Positions 10,622 to 22,190 of a DNA stretch of 64,000 nucleotides are shown here, one piece after another. The notes beneath the pieces were generated by a model. The model had not been told where the DNA came from. It saw only the letters and a list, made by a program, of their open reading frames with translations, and did not search any database. The position numbers were made by a program, and so were the translations under genes. Source of the DNA: Micropterix aruncella (taxonomy: Eukaryota > Arthropoda > Insecta > Lepidoptera > Micropterigidae). The stretch's first letter is position 1, and every line of letters starts with the position of its first letter. The stretch is from contig OX155952.1 in NCBI GenBank assembly GCA_944548615.1, positions 34,607,788-34,671,787 on the forward strand. The letters run 5' to 3'.

Positions 10622-11109
10622 TGTGGGGACTTCGTACCTATTACCTACATATCGGTCAACAAAAGCATGACCAGCAAATAGATTCCATAGAAATTCATAA
10701 ACGCAAATACAATCTATTCTACACGTGTACTGCCATTAAATTCCATCTAATTTCGGTAATTAATGCAGTCGCAGCCGGTGACTCATACCAATTTCTTCTA
10801 ATCGATTCAATCGACACACTTTTTACCACCACTCTTTCAGCATTCCGTCATGTAGTATGGTATATAAACCAGTACATTCGACCAATCAATCATCATTCTC
10901 GAGTGGCCCGCAGCCATCATTCCTCAGGTAACCCCCCTACGCGATCATCATTCCTCGAGTGGCCCTCCGCGCTCATTCTTCGAGTAAACATCCGCGATCA
11001 TCCTTCCTCGAGCAATCACTTTCTAACCGCGCGCCGCGTTAAATATTCGGAAGCGTTATAACTGGCAATCTTCAATCAAATTTATCAATAAACATCTTCG
11101 GCTTCATCA
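10622..11109 (+). repeat. Putative 3' LTR with TATA box and CTCGAG sub-repeats
   Basis: Starts TGTGGGGAC after a purine-rich GCGAGAGAGTCA and ends TTCATCA, matching the TG...CA rule. TATATAAA lies at 10861-10868. Downstream, at about 10895-11015, four imperfect repeats of CATCATTCCTCGAGTGGCC occur. AATAAA and the shared end follow. The 5' boundary is inferred, because the matching part of the 5' LTR is missing. Confidence 0.45.
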
Positions 11110-11149
11110 AGAGATTTCATGAGATTATATTATTTTTTTGCAAGATTTT

Positions 11150-11790
11150 TTTAAAATTATTATTTTATTTTATTTTATTTTCTGAAGGATAACTTACAGC
11201 CAATAATTTTGTAGTGAACAAAAATAGGAAGCTTATATCTATTTACAAGTTACCACTGATAGTGACAATAATAATAACGTGAATTTAGAACTGATATTAA
11301 GCATAAAGAAGATATTAAACAAGAAGATACTAAATTGTACAGTAGAAAACATGTTGACAACTGTAATAAAAGAAGAAAATGCTAAGCCTGGTCATCACAA
11401 AATCGCCTTACAACCTGCTTTCTTATAGTACCTATATTCGTGAAAAATTCAGGGTGTTGAAAGTTTCGCATACCCTTATAAAATAAGAATTACGCCTGTA
11501 TTTGGTTTTAAAGCCAGGTACAAGAAGGAGTGCCCTATTTCTAAGTGCCCGGCTAGGAGTGCGGAGAGATATTTTAGATAGTAGTTCAGGACAATCACTC
11601 GAGCCATTTAAAATGCGTAGTAAAAGTGAGATGTCAGCTATGTTTCTTCGCAAAGCCAATGACAGCAAATGATGGCGGATACAACGAGACTAGTAGTCTG
11701 GATCACGTATACGACATTTATATTCAATGTAGTGCAGAAATTTTCTTTGGATGGCCTCTATTCTCGATACGAAAAAATCAAAACTTCAAT
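11150..11790 (-). mobile_element. 5'-truncated jockey-like LINE, ORF2 C-terminus
   Basis: The minus strand reads IEAIQRKFLHYIEYK near 11770-11700, then after a stop or frame change the C-terminus with RRNIADISLLLRILNG and DCPELLS (11668-11432). This is the thumb-to-tail region of jockey-clade polymerases, downstream of the RT catalytic site, which is absent. The 3' end is marked by an (AAAAT)-type tail, seen as TTATTTTATTTTATTTTATT at about 11158-11181. At least one in-frame stop makes it a relic. Confidence 0.75.
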
Positions 11791-11799
11791 AAAATGGAA

Positions 11800-12400
11800 T
11801 AAACGAATATTGAACATAATACATTTAACTACCAAACAAGACCTAATACACAATATCCATCACATAATATCTAAATATTATCTATATAAATACAAAGTAT
11901 CTATGTAGATAAATGAGTAAACCAAAAATATTTCATATAAAAACCTTACAAAAATATTTATATATACAGTAGTTCACTTATTTTAACGACAGTCATGTTT
12001 TTTATTCCTTGCCGATAAAGAGTTAATTAATATTGTTATTGTTAAGTTATAAAGTAAGCAAATAATATAATAAATACACTTATATCAAAAACGCCTTCGA
12101 TGCCGCTACCAGTCCCGGTCCGCCCCCGCCCACCGGCGTCGCCCCACGCCCCCCCACCCCGCGTCCAGGCATCACCGGTCGTATATCTAACGGCGGCGAT
12201 GGCAAGTCGCCGCAAAGGCGATAACAAACGAAATCCGTTGAGCGGAAAATGAATGGCGATTTCCGCTTCCACTGGCCCTGCCTCCTGTCCACTGTTCTCG
12301 CACGCGGGAGCGATAAAGAAATATCGTAGATGCTCCCTTTAATACTTATCACCATAATATTATAAGCATCCTGTCCATATCACTTGTGATAGAAAGTGCC
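11800..12400. other. AT-rich spacer with a C-rich block
   Basis: No gene seen. The block 12105-12175 is C-rich (G-rich on the minus strand) and gives short Gly/Pro-rich frames that look like composition artefacts. The rest is AT-rich with short A/T runs. Confidence 0.5.
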
Positions 12401-12401
12401 A

Positions 12402-14070
12402 TTGATTATATAGCGTATTAGATTGCTCAATGCAGTACTACGATTTAGCAGCTAGGATTTTGCTACGCAACGCAACGTGTACATAGATGGCACTAATAGT
12501 TCCAAAAATAGATTAATGTTCTCTTATTAACAATACGGCAACGTTCGTAGTATAACAGTATGGCTGCGCACTGTGTATAGCGCACTAAACACGCACATAC
12601 GGTATCCTGTTCCGAAACAAAATAATAATATAATAACAGTAGAATAGTTGTATCATAGCTTTTTTAATTGAATAATATTTACATAAAGTTGTCATTTTAC
12701 TTTCCGGTCTGTCTTTATTCCTCCACGATAGCGCCAAAACGCTTCATCCGATTGAGCTAAAATTTGGCACGCAGGCATCATTTGGTAATGGCAAGCTTTA
12801 AAAATATTGTTGTTGAAATCGACCTACCAGGGGCGCGCTACTCATACTGCAATCTCAAAATATTAGACTTAGAAACTTAAAATTTGGTACACAGATGCGT
12901 CATAGGGTCGAAACCACATTGATAATTTTGGTTTTAATATTTCGTATACAAGCGACATAAAAAAAACGACATACATTTTAATCAAATAATAACGTCGAAC
13001 CGCCCGAGCCCAGCCGAGAAACGAATCATATTGGAAAATATTTATTTTAATTCACGGAAATACTACAAAAACACTAGATTTGCTGTCAGAGGGGAGGTGG
13101 GGGGGTGAGGGGTGGTTGGGGGGAGGGTGAAGGTGGGTCAGGCGAAAATATTATTCTTTCTCCGATATTCGTCTTCTTTCCTAGGTACCTATTTCGCCTT
13201 ATCTAGAATGCTTTAACTTCGAAGAAAATAGACCTGGATGTACTTAGGATGTAATAGGTTCCGGACGAAAATATTCTTGTTTTTCCGATATTCTTCTTCT
13301 TACGGGTAGCGTTGGGTGGGGGATTAAGGGGTTCGGTGAGGGGGTTGAGAGGAAAGAGGGTTGAAGAAAAGGAGGGTGGGAGAGTTGGGGGGTTAGAAGA
13401 GTGGGTTGATGGGGGAGGGAGAGGGGGGTTGGAGGGGGGGGGGGGGGGTAGAGTGGGGTTAGGGGAAGAAGAAGAAAAAGAAGAAGACGAAGAATCCTCG
13501 TTCACTTCCTTTTCCTTTCCCTTTGCTTCAATAGATACCCAATTACTCAGAATGTATAAAGTTTCGGACCAGAAGTGAAACTTCTTCTTTCGATATTCTA
13601 CTTCTTCCGTGGATAAATATCAAGCTTTATCTAGTGCTTAAATAGTTATCTAAGTTTCTAAGTTTTATGGACATATAAAGTTTCGGACGAAAACACATTC
13701 GCTATCGAGAATAGGGTGGAGGGGGGGGGGGGGGGGGAGAGTGTAATATTATTCAGATGAAACAGTCCTTGGCTACTTGCCGGACATGACTTGGGTAACA
13801 CAACGATGAGTTTAATTTGGTATACAATTTCCACTGCGTAATAATTAGGTACTTTGCGATTCGATAGACGAATAGATGGCATTCTATCTCTTCGTACTAT
13901 TTCTGTGATGTAATCAGCCTACATAAAAATGCAATGTTATTATAGATGGCCAAATAAATTGCTATTAGTTTCGCTGTCAACGCTGTCAGTGCCACCTGCA
14001 TTTCGCCGGAGCAGAAGGGTTGCCAAAAGAGTTTTATAGAGTTGAACAATCTAATAACAAATATATTCAA
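12402..14070 (-). mobile_element. Non-autonomous TIR element, expanded copy
   Basis: The left end TTGATTATATAGCG...GCTCAATGCAGTACTACG and the right end TTGCCAAAAGAG...TTGAACAATCTAATAA match, in reverse order, the two ends of the 607-bp copy at 59248-59854 and of the copy starting at 39481. GCCACCTGCAT near 14000 matches the inner part of the 59-kb copy. Relative to that copy, about 1 kb of other sequence lies inside, including a CCGATTGAGCTAAAATTTGG-type repeat (12750-12780) and polypurine arrays. No transposase. Confidence 0.6.
13080..13780 (+). repeat. Degenerate tandem repeat with polypurine / poly-G tracts
   Basis: A unit of roughly 110-300 bp recurs: GTTTCGGACGAAAA followed by CCGATATTC and TCTTCTT (near 13143, 13262, 13563 and 13680), with TTATCTAG repeated near 13199 and 13628. 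G-rich purine runs of variable length lie between. Poly-G reaches 11-19 bases near 13434-13449 and 13718-13738. Long open frames here (Gly/Glu-rich or Pro/Ser-rich) are composition artefacts. Confidence 0.7.
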
Positions 14071-14104
14071 AGGTACGGTTATATTGGAGCTGGCTGTGGA
14101 TTTG

Positions 14105-14405
14105 ATTACAACAGGTAGAGGTCACGTAAACGACTTCGGACCCGTAACCAGTCGGGAGGACGGAGGTATTCAGATTGTTAATTCCAGATAGAGATATCCT
14201 ACCAAAACTGGTAGGTAGGGGGCGAGGCTGCCCGCTAATTACCTTTCCCGGTGCCTCGCCGTAAGGCGTCGGACTCTAACGAGCTGCTGGCGAGCTAGAC
14301 AGTAGATTGTCTTATCTCTAAGTCTTCTACGCTCATCCCTCGCTGAAAGAATGATTACATATCGTTATACCAGCCTGGGGTGACGGGTTCGCCCGTTGTA
14401 CGCCC
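14105..14405 (+). mobile_element. Unnamed retroposon family, copy A
   Basis: Recognised by the ordered words GACTTCGGACCCGTAACCAG, AAGGCGTCGGACTCTAACG, AGTCTTCTACGCTCA and the 3' terminal GGTGACGGGTTCGCCCGTTG. These recur in the same order at 33.3-33.9, 40.2-41.2, 57.1 and 60.9-61.5 kb. 5'-truncated relative to the longest copies. No tail of A's and no coding region. Confidence 0.7.
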
Positions 14406-14429
14406 TTTTCTTCAACCTGGAGCAATCTC

Positions 14430-15930
14430 AGGCTGTCCCATTTTCGCCCACGATGACGCTAGCGAAGCTGCAGGAAGAAACGACTAGAAGAAGAAGTAGC
14501 AGACGCCGCCAGCGATATAATGCCTAATTGCTATACACCATGTTTTAAAGACTGCCTTAAATTCGGGAAATGATTCCTATGGTCAAATAAAGATAAAATG
14601 TGTAAAGAAACTTTAAAAGTCTTTACTCGGTAACCAACCAAAAAGGTTGAAGATGATTGTCAACTCAGTTTTTTTAGTAAATTAACTACTGTTCTTGAAA
14701 TTCTTCGAATATCCAAAAACACTTCTTTTCAGAAAAAAATCAACCCAAAAAAATGTTTTTTTTTAACTCTCACAAATCATTTTCTGAATTTAAGGGAGTC
14801 TTTCCATAAGCAGGGTATATACAAAAAAATCGAGTGACTCAAAATACCTACCAAACTAGCTGAAGCACACAGCACGGCCGCTCACATGGACTTTCAGGGT
14901 GGTCATTTAACTTCGATGAGTGGCAAAGCGAATCGCTTAAAATTATATACATAACTTTTACCGATATCGATATGAGACCATAGGTCTTAGACAAATATTA
15001 TTGAAAATGTTAGGATTGTGTTCTAGGAGGGCCGGTTTGACTGATGTTATACCGTATGAATGAATGATGCTACGAACCAGTAGTTACAAACAGGTTATGA
15101 AAAAATTAATGTATTGAATCTTTATTGCGTAAATATTTTTACATACACTTACAATTAGCATACTTATCACAAAGGTATCTTCCAGTCAATCATTGAAAAG
15201 TAACTTGTGGATAAAAAAATGTGTCATTGAGTTGAAACAACAGCAATGTGTCTCGATAAGAAAATAAATATATGATAGGGTAAGTAACTAGGTTTTTTGA
15301 GAGAAATGTTGTTCCTTGAAGACGAATAGCGACGACGGAGAGTCGCGCCATCGCGCGAGGCCAGTGACTAGTGAAAACCACAAGATTTCCACGTACGTCG
15401 GTGTGATGTTCGATCGGCAACTTTCGCTACGGATCTGTACCTATTACGAGCCGTCGTCCACCAACTGTCTACGCTGCCCGGGGTCACTGCCAGGATTCCA
15501 AACTCGCCTTGGTTGTCATGTTTCTCGAAGTGATGTTTTTCGAGGTGCCGTCGAAATTCTTTCTTCTGTTTTATTATCTTTGTAAACGCTTTGATATTTG
15601 TAATAAACATGTTTATTTTTGAATTCGCTCTCAACCTTTACTGCCTTCTACGTCATTCACTAGGCGCTGATTATTATGAATGTTTGTTTGATAGTTAGAG
15701 GTGGACCGTAGCAGCCGTATTTACAGCTACAAACCTACATATATAGCAATACATTTTCTCAACTACTTAATTTGCGCTGAGATACAGGATGGGACAGAAA
15801 TGAGTACGATATTAACAATACTATTGTGTTGGAATTGTATGCGGGCGCAGTGCGCGGGAGGTGGGGATGAGTAGCTCGTTTTTCGGAAATTTAGCAGAAG
15901 CTAAGCGTTTCACGTGTGCGCAGCGTGCGC
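14430..15930. other. No gene seen
   Basis: AT-rich unique-looking sequence. A short stretch with AATAAACATG near 15600 follows a GC-balanced segment (15310-15590) that yields overlapping open frames on both strands without recognisable motifs. I could not assign it. Confidence 0.4.
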
Positions 15931-16600
15931 TCTGTTTAAAAGAATATTACAAAAATGGCGACTCGTGCACTGTGTTCGGCGTTTATTTCGTTCCGAGTTT
16001 GGAATACATGATCCAAATCAGTGTCTCAGTAAAAGTGTGATTAGATCGTGGGTAAGAATATTGTAATCTAATGTTTCGACTCTTAACCCCACAAATGACT
16101 GGCGATTAGCTCGGGTTTGCCTACGGCAAAATGTATATAAATTTATATTTACATTTACATTTACATTTACATAGAGCGGGGTTTACTATAGAGCTATAGC
16201 ATTACTATAGAGCGGATTACTATAAAGCGGCGCACATTTAAATTTATAATTACATTTATATAAATTTATATACATTTTGTATACATTTTGCCAAGGCATC
16301 CATTATTGGACGCCTCACATTTGAGGGATTAATCAGAAACCTGCACCACTACTAAGATCAACGAGAACAGAGAAGGCGATTGACGAATTTCGATTTTTTT
16401 TTCGAAAATCAGCAGGCTGTCTGTGACAGCAGATTGCGACCGATACACGACCATGTTACGAAGATTTTTCTTAGCACCGTTCGGATATTGCATGGCCTTC
16501 CAGGAGTCCAGACCTGACTCCACTTGAATTATTTTTGTGGTACTACATTGAAAGTCGAGTTAACTACGATATTTCTGAAGAAAAGTTTGAGGTTTAGAGT
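15930..16600 (+). pseudogene. Mariner-like transposase relic
   Basis: The N-terminal part resembles the helix-turn-helix DNA-binding segment of mariner-type transposases: KEYYKNGDS near 15940-15966, then after a frameshift FGIHDPNQCLSKSVIRSWV near 16005-16055. The C-terminal part at about 16490-16550 reads WPSRSPDLTPLELFLW, the signature around the last catalytic acidic residue of this family. The middle, including the first catalytic aspartates, is missing or unrecognisable, and a hairpin element occupies 16118-16298. Several stops and frame changes make it inactive. TIRs were not found. Confidence 0.75.
16118..16298. repeat. Small hairpin element with TTTACA repeats
   Basis: GGCAAAATGTATATAAATTT at 16125-16144 is repeated inverted as AAATTTATATACATTTTG ... 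TTTTGCC ending at 16292. The interior holds (TTTACA)n at about 16148-16172 and AGAGCGG/ACTATAGAGC repeats. It lies inside the transposase relic. Confidence 0.65.
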
Positions 16601-17945
16601 ATATATACAATTTAATTTATTATTGGTAGCAAACCACACATTTAATGTTTGTCCTTGACTATTGCTCGAGTATTTCGTAATGTTATCGCAATTTCTTCTG
16701 TTTATATGAGGTTTCAACTTAGTGCCTTCCTTGATATTTTATTAGTGTTTTCCTACTTAGGGTATTATTCGGGCAGTAAGTGAAAGTCGGAGTCATCAAT
16801 ATAAAATAGTGGATTCCTAGAGTATTATTCCAAGATTTCACCATTCTTCATTATTGTTATATACTTTATTATCGTTTCTGCAATCACTCTAAAAATCATT
16901 AAATTCATCGTCCCGAAAGGTGGTGAAAGCGGCAAGAAATATTATTTGATAAGGTCAATCACTTAAGTGCGAAGCACTCTGATACAATAGCGTCGCTACT
17001 TTACTTTCGCCGTCCGACGCTCTTACTTAGTGAAACCATTACCGGGCGTCTTGCCCTCATCGGGTAAAATGTTCCCTTTATTGCTACCGTTTGCTCTCTG
17101 AATGAGATCCATATTGTTATCACCGACTGCCCATCGAGCACTTCCACTTCTCCTTTGCTACGCGATGCGATGGAGGCTATTGTGATTTCACTCCTTTTAT
17201 GAAAAAGTTCCGCTCTAAATACGAGAGGAAATAATCGGGAAAATAGTGAAGAGTATGATGAATTATTATTACTATTATTGGTTACTTTCGAGTGAATTTG
17301 TGTATGTAAAAAAAATAAAAACACTTTTTACCGCATGACGTTGATGGTGCCTGACGTTCCGAGGTTGTTGCAAAAATCGTTGTTCAGGACGAACTGAGGT
17401 GATGCCGTAGTCGTTACCTGTCGTTCTGAGGGTAGCTGGTATACTGACAAGTAAAATAAAATCAAGTCAGGTTTATTGTCTTCAAAACCAGTACACAACA
17501 ATTTCGATAGCCGCCTAAGATAGAAATAATTATGAAAATCGATACTAGAAGTTTTTTGGAACCTCACCACGTTATTTATAAAGCTTATATTGGATCTTAA
17601 AACTACAAAGGTAATCCGATAATTATTTGACATGCCAATCACGCTCAAAAATAATACCAATAAAGTATAGAAAAGTTGTTATAAGAACGCTATTTTTGGA
17701 AGGTATTTTTTGCGATGTCAGGTTATGGGCCTTATTTCCAAGGCATTTATTAAGTTATATACAAATTAAGACTCCGTCTAATTTTGATGACAAATAAAAA
17801 CTTTTTCCTGCGAATTTCGATGTTTTCCTGCGAATTTCGACGCATCACATCAGAGAGCTGTGTTTTTGCATATGTGCTGCTACCTCGGGAACACGTCACA
17901 ATAGCCATGGGGCTCAGACGCTCGCAAATTACGAAATTCCGAGAT
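16600..17945. other. No gene seen
   Basis: AT-rich sequence. TTTTCCTGCGAATTTCGA is tandemly duplicated at about 17803-17840. Short open frames on the minus strand at 17001-17660 have no recognisable domain. Confidence 0.4.
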
Positions 17946-18180
17946 ACACACAACGCTCACTATATCTCGTTTGGCTTCTTTGCATTCAGCGATGGCGTTT
18001 AAAACATTTTCAGGATAGGGTTCTACGTGGTAGAGTTGAAGCTTCATCTCTAAGTAAGTTTAGTGTTATCTTGACTCCTGTTTGGTGTTCTCTAAAATAC
18101 TCTTTGGACTGCATGGTGGGATTTTAAAACTGAGTTGTTTCTTTCCGCAATAATGGTTGTGTTCGCAGATTTAAAAATAG
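17945..18180 (-). mobile_element. Decayed Penelope-like element fragment
   Basis: Diverged copy of 50515-50765. The ordered words ACACAACGCTCACT, ACATTTTCAGGATAGGGTTC, TACGTGGTAGAG, ATGGTGGGATTTTAAAACTG and TGTTCGCAGA match the endonuclease coding strand there. The frame is destroyed. Confidence 0.65.
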
Positions 18181-21080
18181 ATTGCGTGCATACTTTCTGA
18201 ATTGTACGACTACAGACATTGAATATCATAGATAATAAATTATTTTAAATTAAATCCTATATATGTAGGTAAATACATAAATAATATCTTTCAATACATA
18301 CATTTTTAAATAAACAGGAACAATGTAGTGACTATGTGTTATAATATTGTTTCCGAGTGTAACTTATTAATAATGTTTTTTTATTATATTATCACGTATG
18401 CTTAGATTGTATTCTGGACTATTTATTACGGTTTTTTATATATACATTTTATTGTTATATTTTGTCTTTCAGTGATGGTTTTTTTAAGTTTCAAATTATT
18501 TGTAATAGTTTATTGATATTTTTTATATTGATAATTGACATTGTGTTTCGAATTTTTTGTACGGTTTTTACAATAAAGTACGACAATGTTTAATAGATTT
18601 CTCAAAATAATATTGATTAAATTAGAACAGGCAGCAGCCTAGTTAGATTTTGACTATGGTAAATTATATCTTCGTATATTTTAAAATGAATTAATTAATT
18701 TCTAATTTGAAATTGAAAGATTAGGAGCGACGAATACGCATGAGGAGGGAGGGGGGGGGTGTCTTTTTGATCAATAGTAACGGCAGGTCTAATACTACCA
18801 ATCACAAGTGGGATTGAGTTTAAATCCATGCCTCTTAGACTAACAAGACAGATCAGAAAAATCTTTATTAATTTTGCAAACTCCGAAAGTATCGTCATGG
18901 TAATGTTAGGAAAGGAACACCTAAGTATCATCTGCATGGATATAGTGTTCAGAATGTTAAAAAATAATTCCAAAATCACAAGTATAAAAAGAATAGAAGA
19001 TGGGTGGAAATTTGTCTATGTAGGAACGCCTGTAGTAACGTCATGTATGTGGGTTACGTTATAAGTTTTACTTCTACATAAAAATATTATAGGTTATTGT
19101 TACAAGAGTGTTTTCTCATAAAACATATTTTTGAGGACTATCAGCGTAGGTACTTAGGTAAAAAATACACAATTAAGACACTAAGCTTATCACTCAAACC
19201 ATATATGGCTTGTCTATGATATATATATATAATCTCAATACTTGTAATAAATAATAAGTTTACAATCAATTTCCAATATTTCTTTTGAAACTGCCCAGTA
19301 CCTAAGCTCTGCGATGCGAAAACGCATCATGCGCACACCCACCTTAGATAGGCATTCATAATATGTTATATTTAAAATAACTAACCAAATTATTAAGTCA
19401 TTCATTCTACCGGCAATTTATGATCGAATTCACTCCATCCACATCCGATTTTTACTGATCGACAAAAATTGTGGCAGTCTTGAAAGTCCACGCTTCATAG
19501 GAAAATATTTCTATATCATACTCTTCCGCCATTGTTATACAAATTCGATGTTAAACGCATCCGTTCGACGCCAACACAAGAAGCGGACTGATGGATCGGA
19601 TGGAAAATCGGACGTGTATTTTGTTTATGAAATGCACATACATAGGGCGACTTCAGATAATCGGAATGACATAAAAAACATAAACGCCCCGGCGCTGTTT
19701 TCGACTCGGAAGTCCGATCCGACTATCGGATCGGACGTGTATTAAATGTTCAAACAAATGTATCGGATCCTACAATCGTATAGAAAAATCGGACGTGTAA
19801 TCCCGGCCTTAGTTGTATTTAAGCAGTTAATAAATAGACATGACTCCATGAGTAGGTAAATACTAATTCGATAGAGCAGGATATCCAGTAATATGCAAGT
19901 CATTTCGTACGGTCATTTTACGGATAAAGCATATGTCCGTAGGACTGGTTTTCCATCATTCCAGCTGGTCTACTTATGTACATAAAGGTTGCTACATTAT
20001 TAAATGTTTGTTTTTAGTATTTTTAATTTTATTTTAATAAGACTCGTTTTTAAATTTCGGTTTTCTGTTTTTACGACTAAATGGTTGTTTTATTTCGTTA
20101 GTTATATTATTTATTACTTCTAGCCATATATTTGCTTAAATGTGTTCACTCGCGTTGGAGTCTTCTAATCTTATGGAATCTTAGTCAGCTTATCTTCTAA
20201 CATGTCGATTCGGCAAATAAAAGTGATGACACTGCATTTTTTTGCTCTCGCTATGCCGTCTTTTTATTGAATCGAAACGGACGTTGGCGAAAGAAAAAGT
20301 GCCGAAATGAAAATTCTAATCAATCGAGTCGTATGTTCCGCAAAAGGGCGAGCATGTCGGCCGTTAGGGAGGTAAAAAGCGGACGACGCAGGCGGTAATG
20401 TCTGCCGTCAAAGCACTTTCCCGGGTGTATTAGCCCCCGTAAATGCAGCCGAGACGCTCGCTCTTAGCAATAATATCGGACGGTCAACCGATAAAGAGAG
20501 GCCACCTCCGTTTTGTCCATCGCCCGTACATTGTTGCCGAGATCGGCGGACGGGCAATGATAAAAGTGGAGTTTTCTGCTTGCGCCGCGAGTCAAGGCAC
20601 GTGCTACGGAAATACTCTTGTGTCGTGCAACCACTTTAATCTGGAAAGTGATTTTCAGCACCAAACAGGGATTTTTAACACTAAACACCATAGACAATTA
20701 TTGAGGTGCGTCAAGCTCTTGGTCATAGTTAAATAAATAGTTCAAATACATAAGTACACAATAAAATATATATAAACACGGTGCTGTGCGGAATACTACG
20801 ATCTTCGCTATTACTATGCAAGAAATCTTAAAGCCTATTGTAATTATACTTATAATTATGTACATCGCCCTTATGGCCACTTTTGAATTCAACAAAAAAC
20901 ACACTAATTTTAATACGATTCTTCAATTAAGGGTGTAATGGAGTTTCTACCATTCTAATAAAAAAAATATTTTTACTGAAAATAGTTAGACCCTTAAACA
21001 CTGAAAAAAATTAGACGTCGTAAACAATAGTATCTTCATGATCAATAAAGTCGTTACGCTGAAAATCTATTATATTCTAT
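18180..21080. other. No gene seen; some repeats
   Basis: Mostly AT-rich. Around 19540-19815 the words ATCGGA, TCCGATC and GGACGTGTA recur several times in both orientations, suggesting an old inverted-repeat element. 20200-20700 has more balanced composition and looks single-copy; open frames there overlap on both strands and carry no known motif. Confidence 0.4.
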
Positions 21081-21245
21081 AAATAAGATAAAAGACGAAC
21101 TTTACCATGTGAATTTTGTAGCACTTGACGTTTCGGCGACGTTGCAGCCGCCGTTGCCTAGGGTAGACTGCCCTAGAAAACATCGGCTGCAAACATCCGC
21201 GATTGTCTCCGATTTCATATTATATTCTAAGTTTTTAAAGTGTCA
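21080..21245 (+). mobile_element. Solo Penelope-like terminal repeat
   Basis: GACGTTTCGGCGACGTTGCA followed by GCCGCCGTTG and TAGGGTAGACTG matches the inverted terminal repeats of the Penelope element at 50311-50397 and 50969-51055, and so do the preceding ACGAACTTTACC and the following CGCGATTGTCTCCGATTT. No coding sequence is attached. Confidence 0.65.
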
Positions 21246-21303
21246 ACCTTGTTAAATATACTTACAGACTGAACAAGGAACAAGGAACAAGGAACAACTA
21301 ACA

Positions 21304-21352
21304 GTTGTATAAACGGAAACATACTAAAGTAGTATGTTTCCGTTTATACAAC
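21304..21352. repeat. Perfect 22-bp stem hairpin
   Basis: A 22-base arm starting GTTGTATAAACGG and its exact reverse complement are separated by AAAGT. Directly upstream is a short tandem run of AAGGAAC (about 21273-21297). Too short for a typical animal pre-miRNA; more likely a palindrome from slippage or a small inverted element. Confidence 0.85.
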
Positions 21353-21359
21353 AACAGAC

Positions 21360-22190
21360 AAAACTGTCAATAAGTATATAGACATAAGTACAAATAAATT
21401 CATCGCTTTCTTCTTAAATTGTTTAACATTTTTATGTTTACCTGTTACTGCGACCACTAATGTTCACAATATTACTGCGACCACAAATGCGTCCGATTTC
21501 ATTTTAAGGAATGTCATTTGTATGCTAATTCGTCGTTTTAAATAAGCCATATCGGGGAATGGAAAAAATCGAGCGATCAATAAAACGAATTTACGGCTCT
21601 TGGGGTGTCAGGGGCAGAGGGGGGGGGGGGGGGGGTGAAGTGGTACGAGGGGGGAGATTAGTCCGAGTGAATTATTGTACTCGGGCGTGAATTATTAATC
21701 TGAAACTCGCCCCGCCAAAACTTCTATCCGGTGGAATCGTGAAGAATTTTGGCCTCAGATAAGCCGAAGTGATTGGATTTCGGCGTTAATTTTATATTAT
21801 AAAGTTTGCTGGGTGGTTGATATTCGGAGGTGGTCTTGGCTATAGAAGAATTAAAAAGCAGATTAAATTCGGCACGGTCGATATTAAGAGGGTCTACGGT
21901 TTTACGCAGCATCGTAGCACCGGTCGTAGCAATGCTGCGCTTGCTGCTACGACTGCTTTCATTTAACCCTAAATAGCTAACTTTTATCAAAACGACGAGC
22001 ATGTAATAAGTATCTTCCTCTCCTTTTCTATCGTTTAACCAACACACTCGCGGTTTCGCGTTAACTTATTAACCGCTAGATTGCGTCGCGTGGTGGTCGC
22101 GTTTAGGCGGTAAGTAATTTTGTATTTGAGATACCTAATGCATACTGGTAAGTTTGACAAATGGTTAGATTAAACGTTAATTTTACACCT
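21360..22190. other. No gene seen; poly-G tract
   Basis: A G homopolymer of about 18 lies at 21618-21636 in a purine-rich stretch. The minus-strand open frame at 21724-22047 has no recognisable domain. Confidence 0.4.

Larger units (their letters stand above)
8384..11110 (+). mobile_element. Decayed LTR-type element (partial 5' LTR, non-coding interior, 3' LTR)
   Basis: A 70-bp direct repeat (8384-8453 and 11042-11111, about 68 of 70 identical) carries AATAAA and ends in TTCATCA, as the R-U5 end of an LTR would. The 5' LTR appears truncated at the RTE boundary. The interior has no RT, protease or integrase. It holds only an open frame over 8529-9035, whose downstream part begins MEEAREIELRQEM at about 8910 and could be the start of a gag-like coiled coil. 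No clear primer binding site was seen. A LINE tail (about 9880-9995) is inserted in it. Confidence 0.5.

Noticed and set aside
13203..13578. Pro-rich and Gly/Glu-rich open frames
   Set aside because: Same cause: G-rich tandem array with no stops by composition.
21304..21352. microRNA precursor
   Set aside because: A 22-bp perfect stem with a 5-base loop is too short for an animal pre-miRNA, and the flanks do not extend the pairing.
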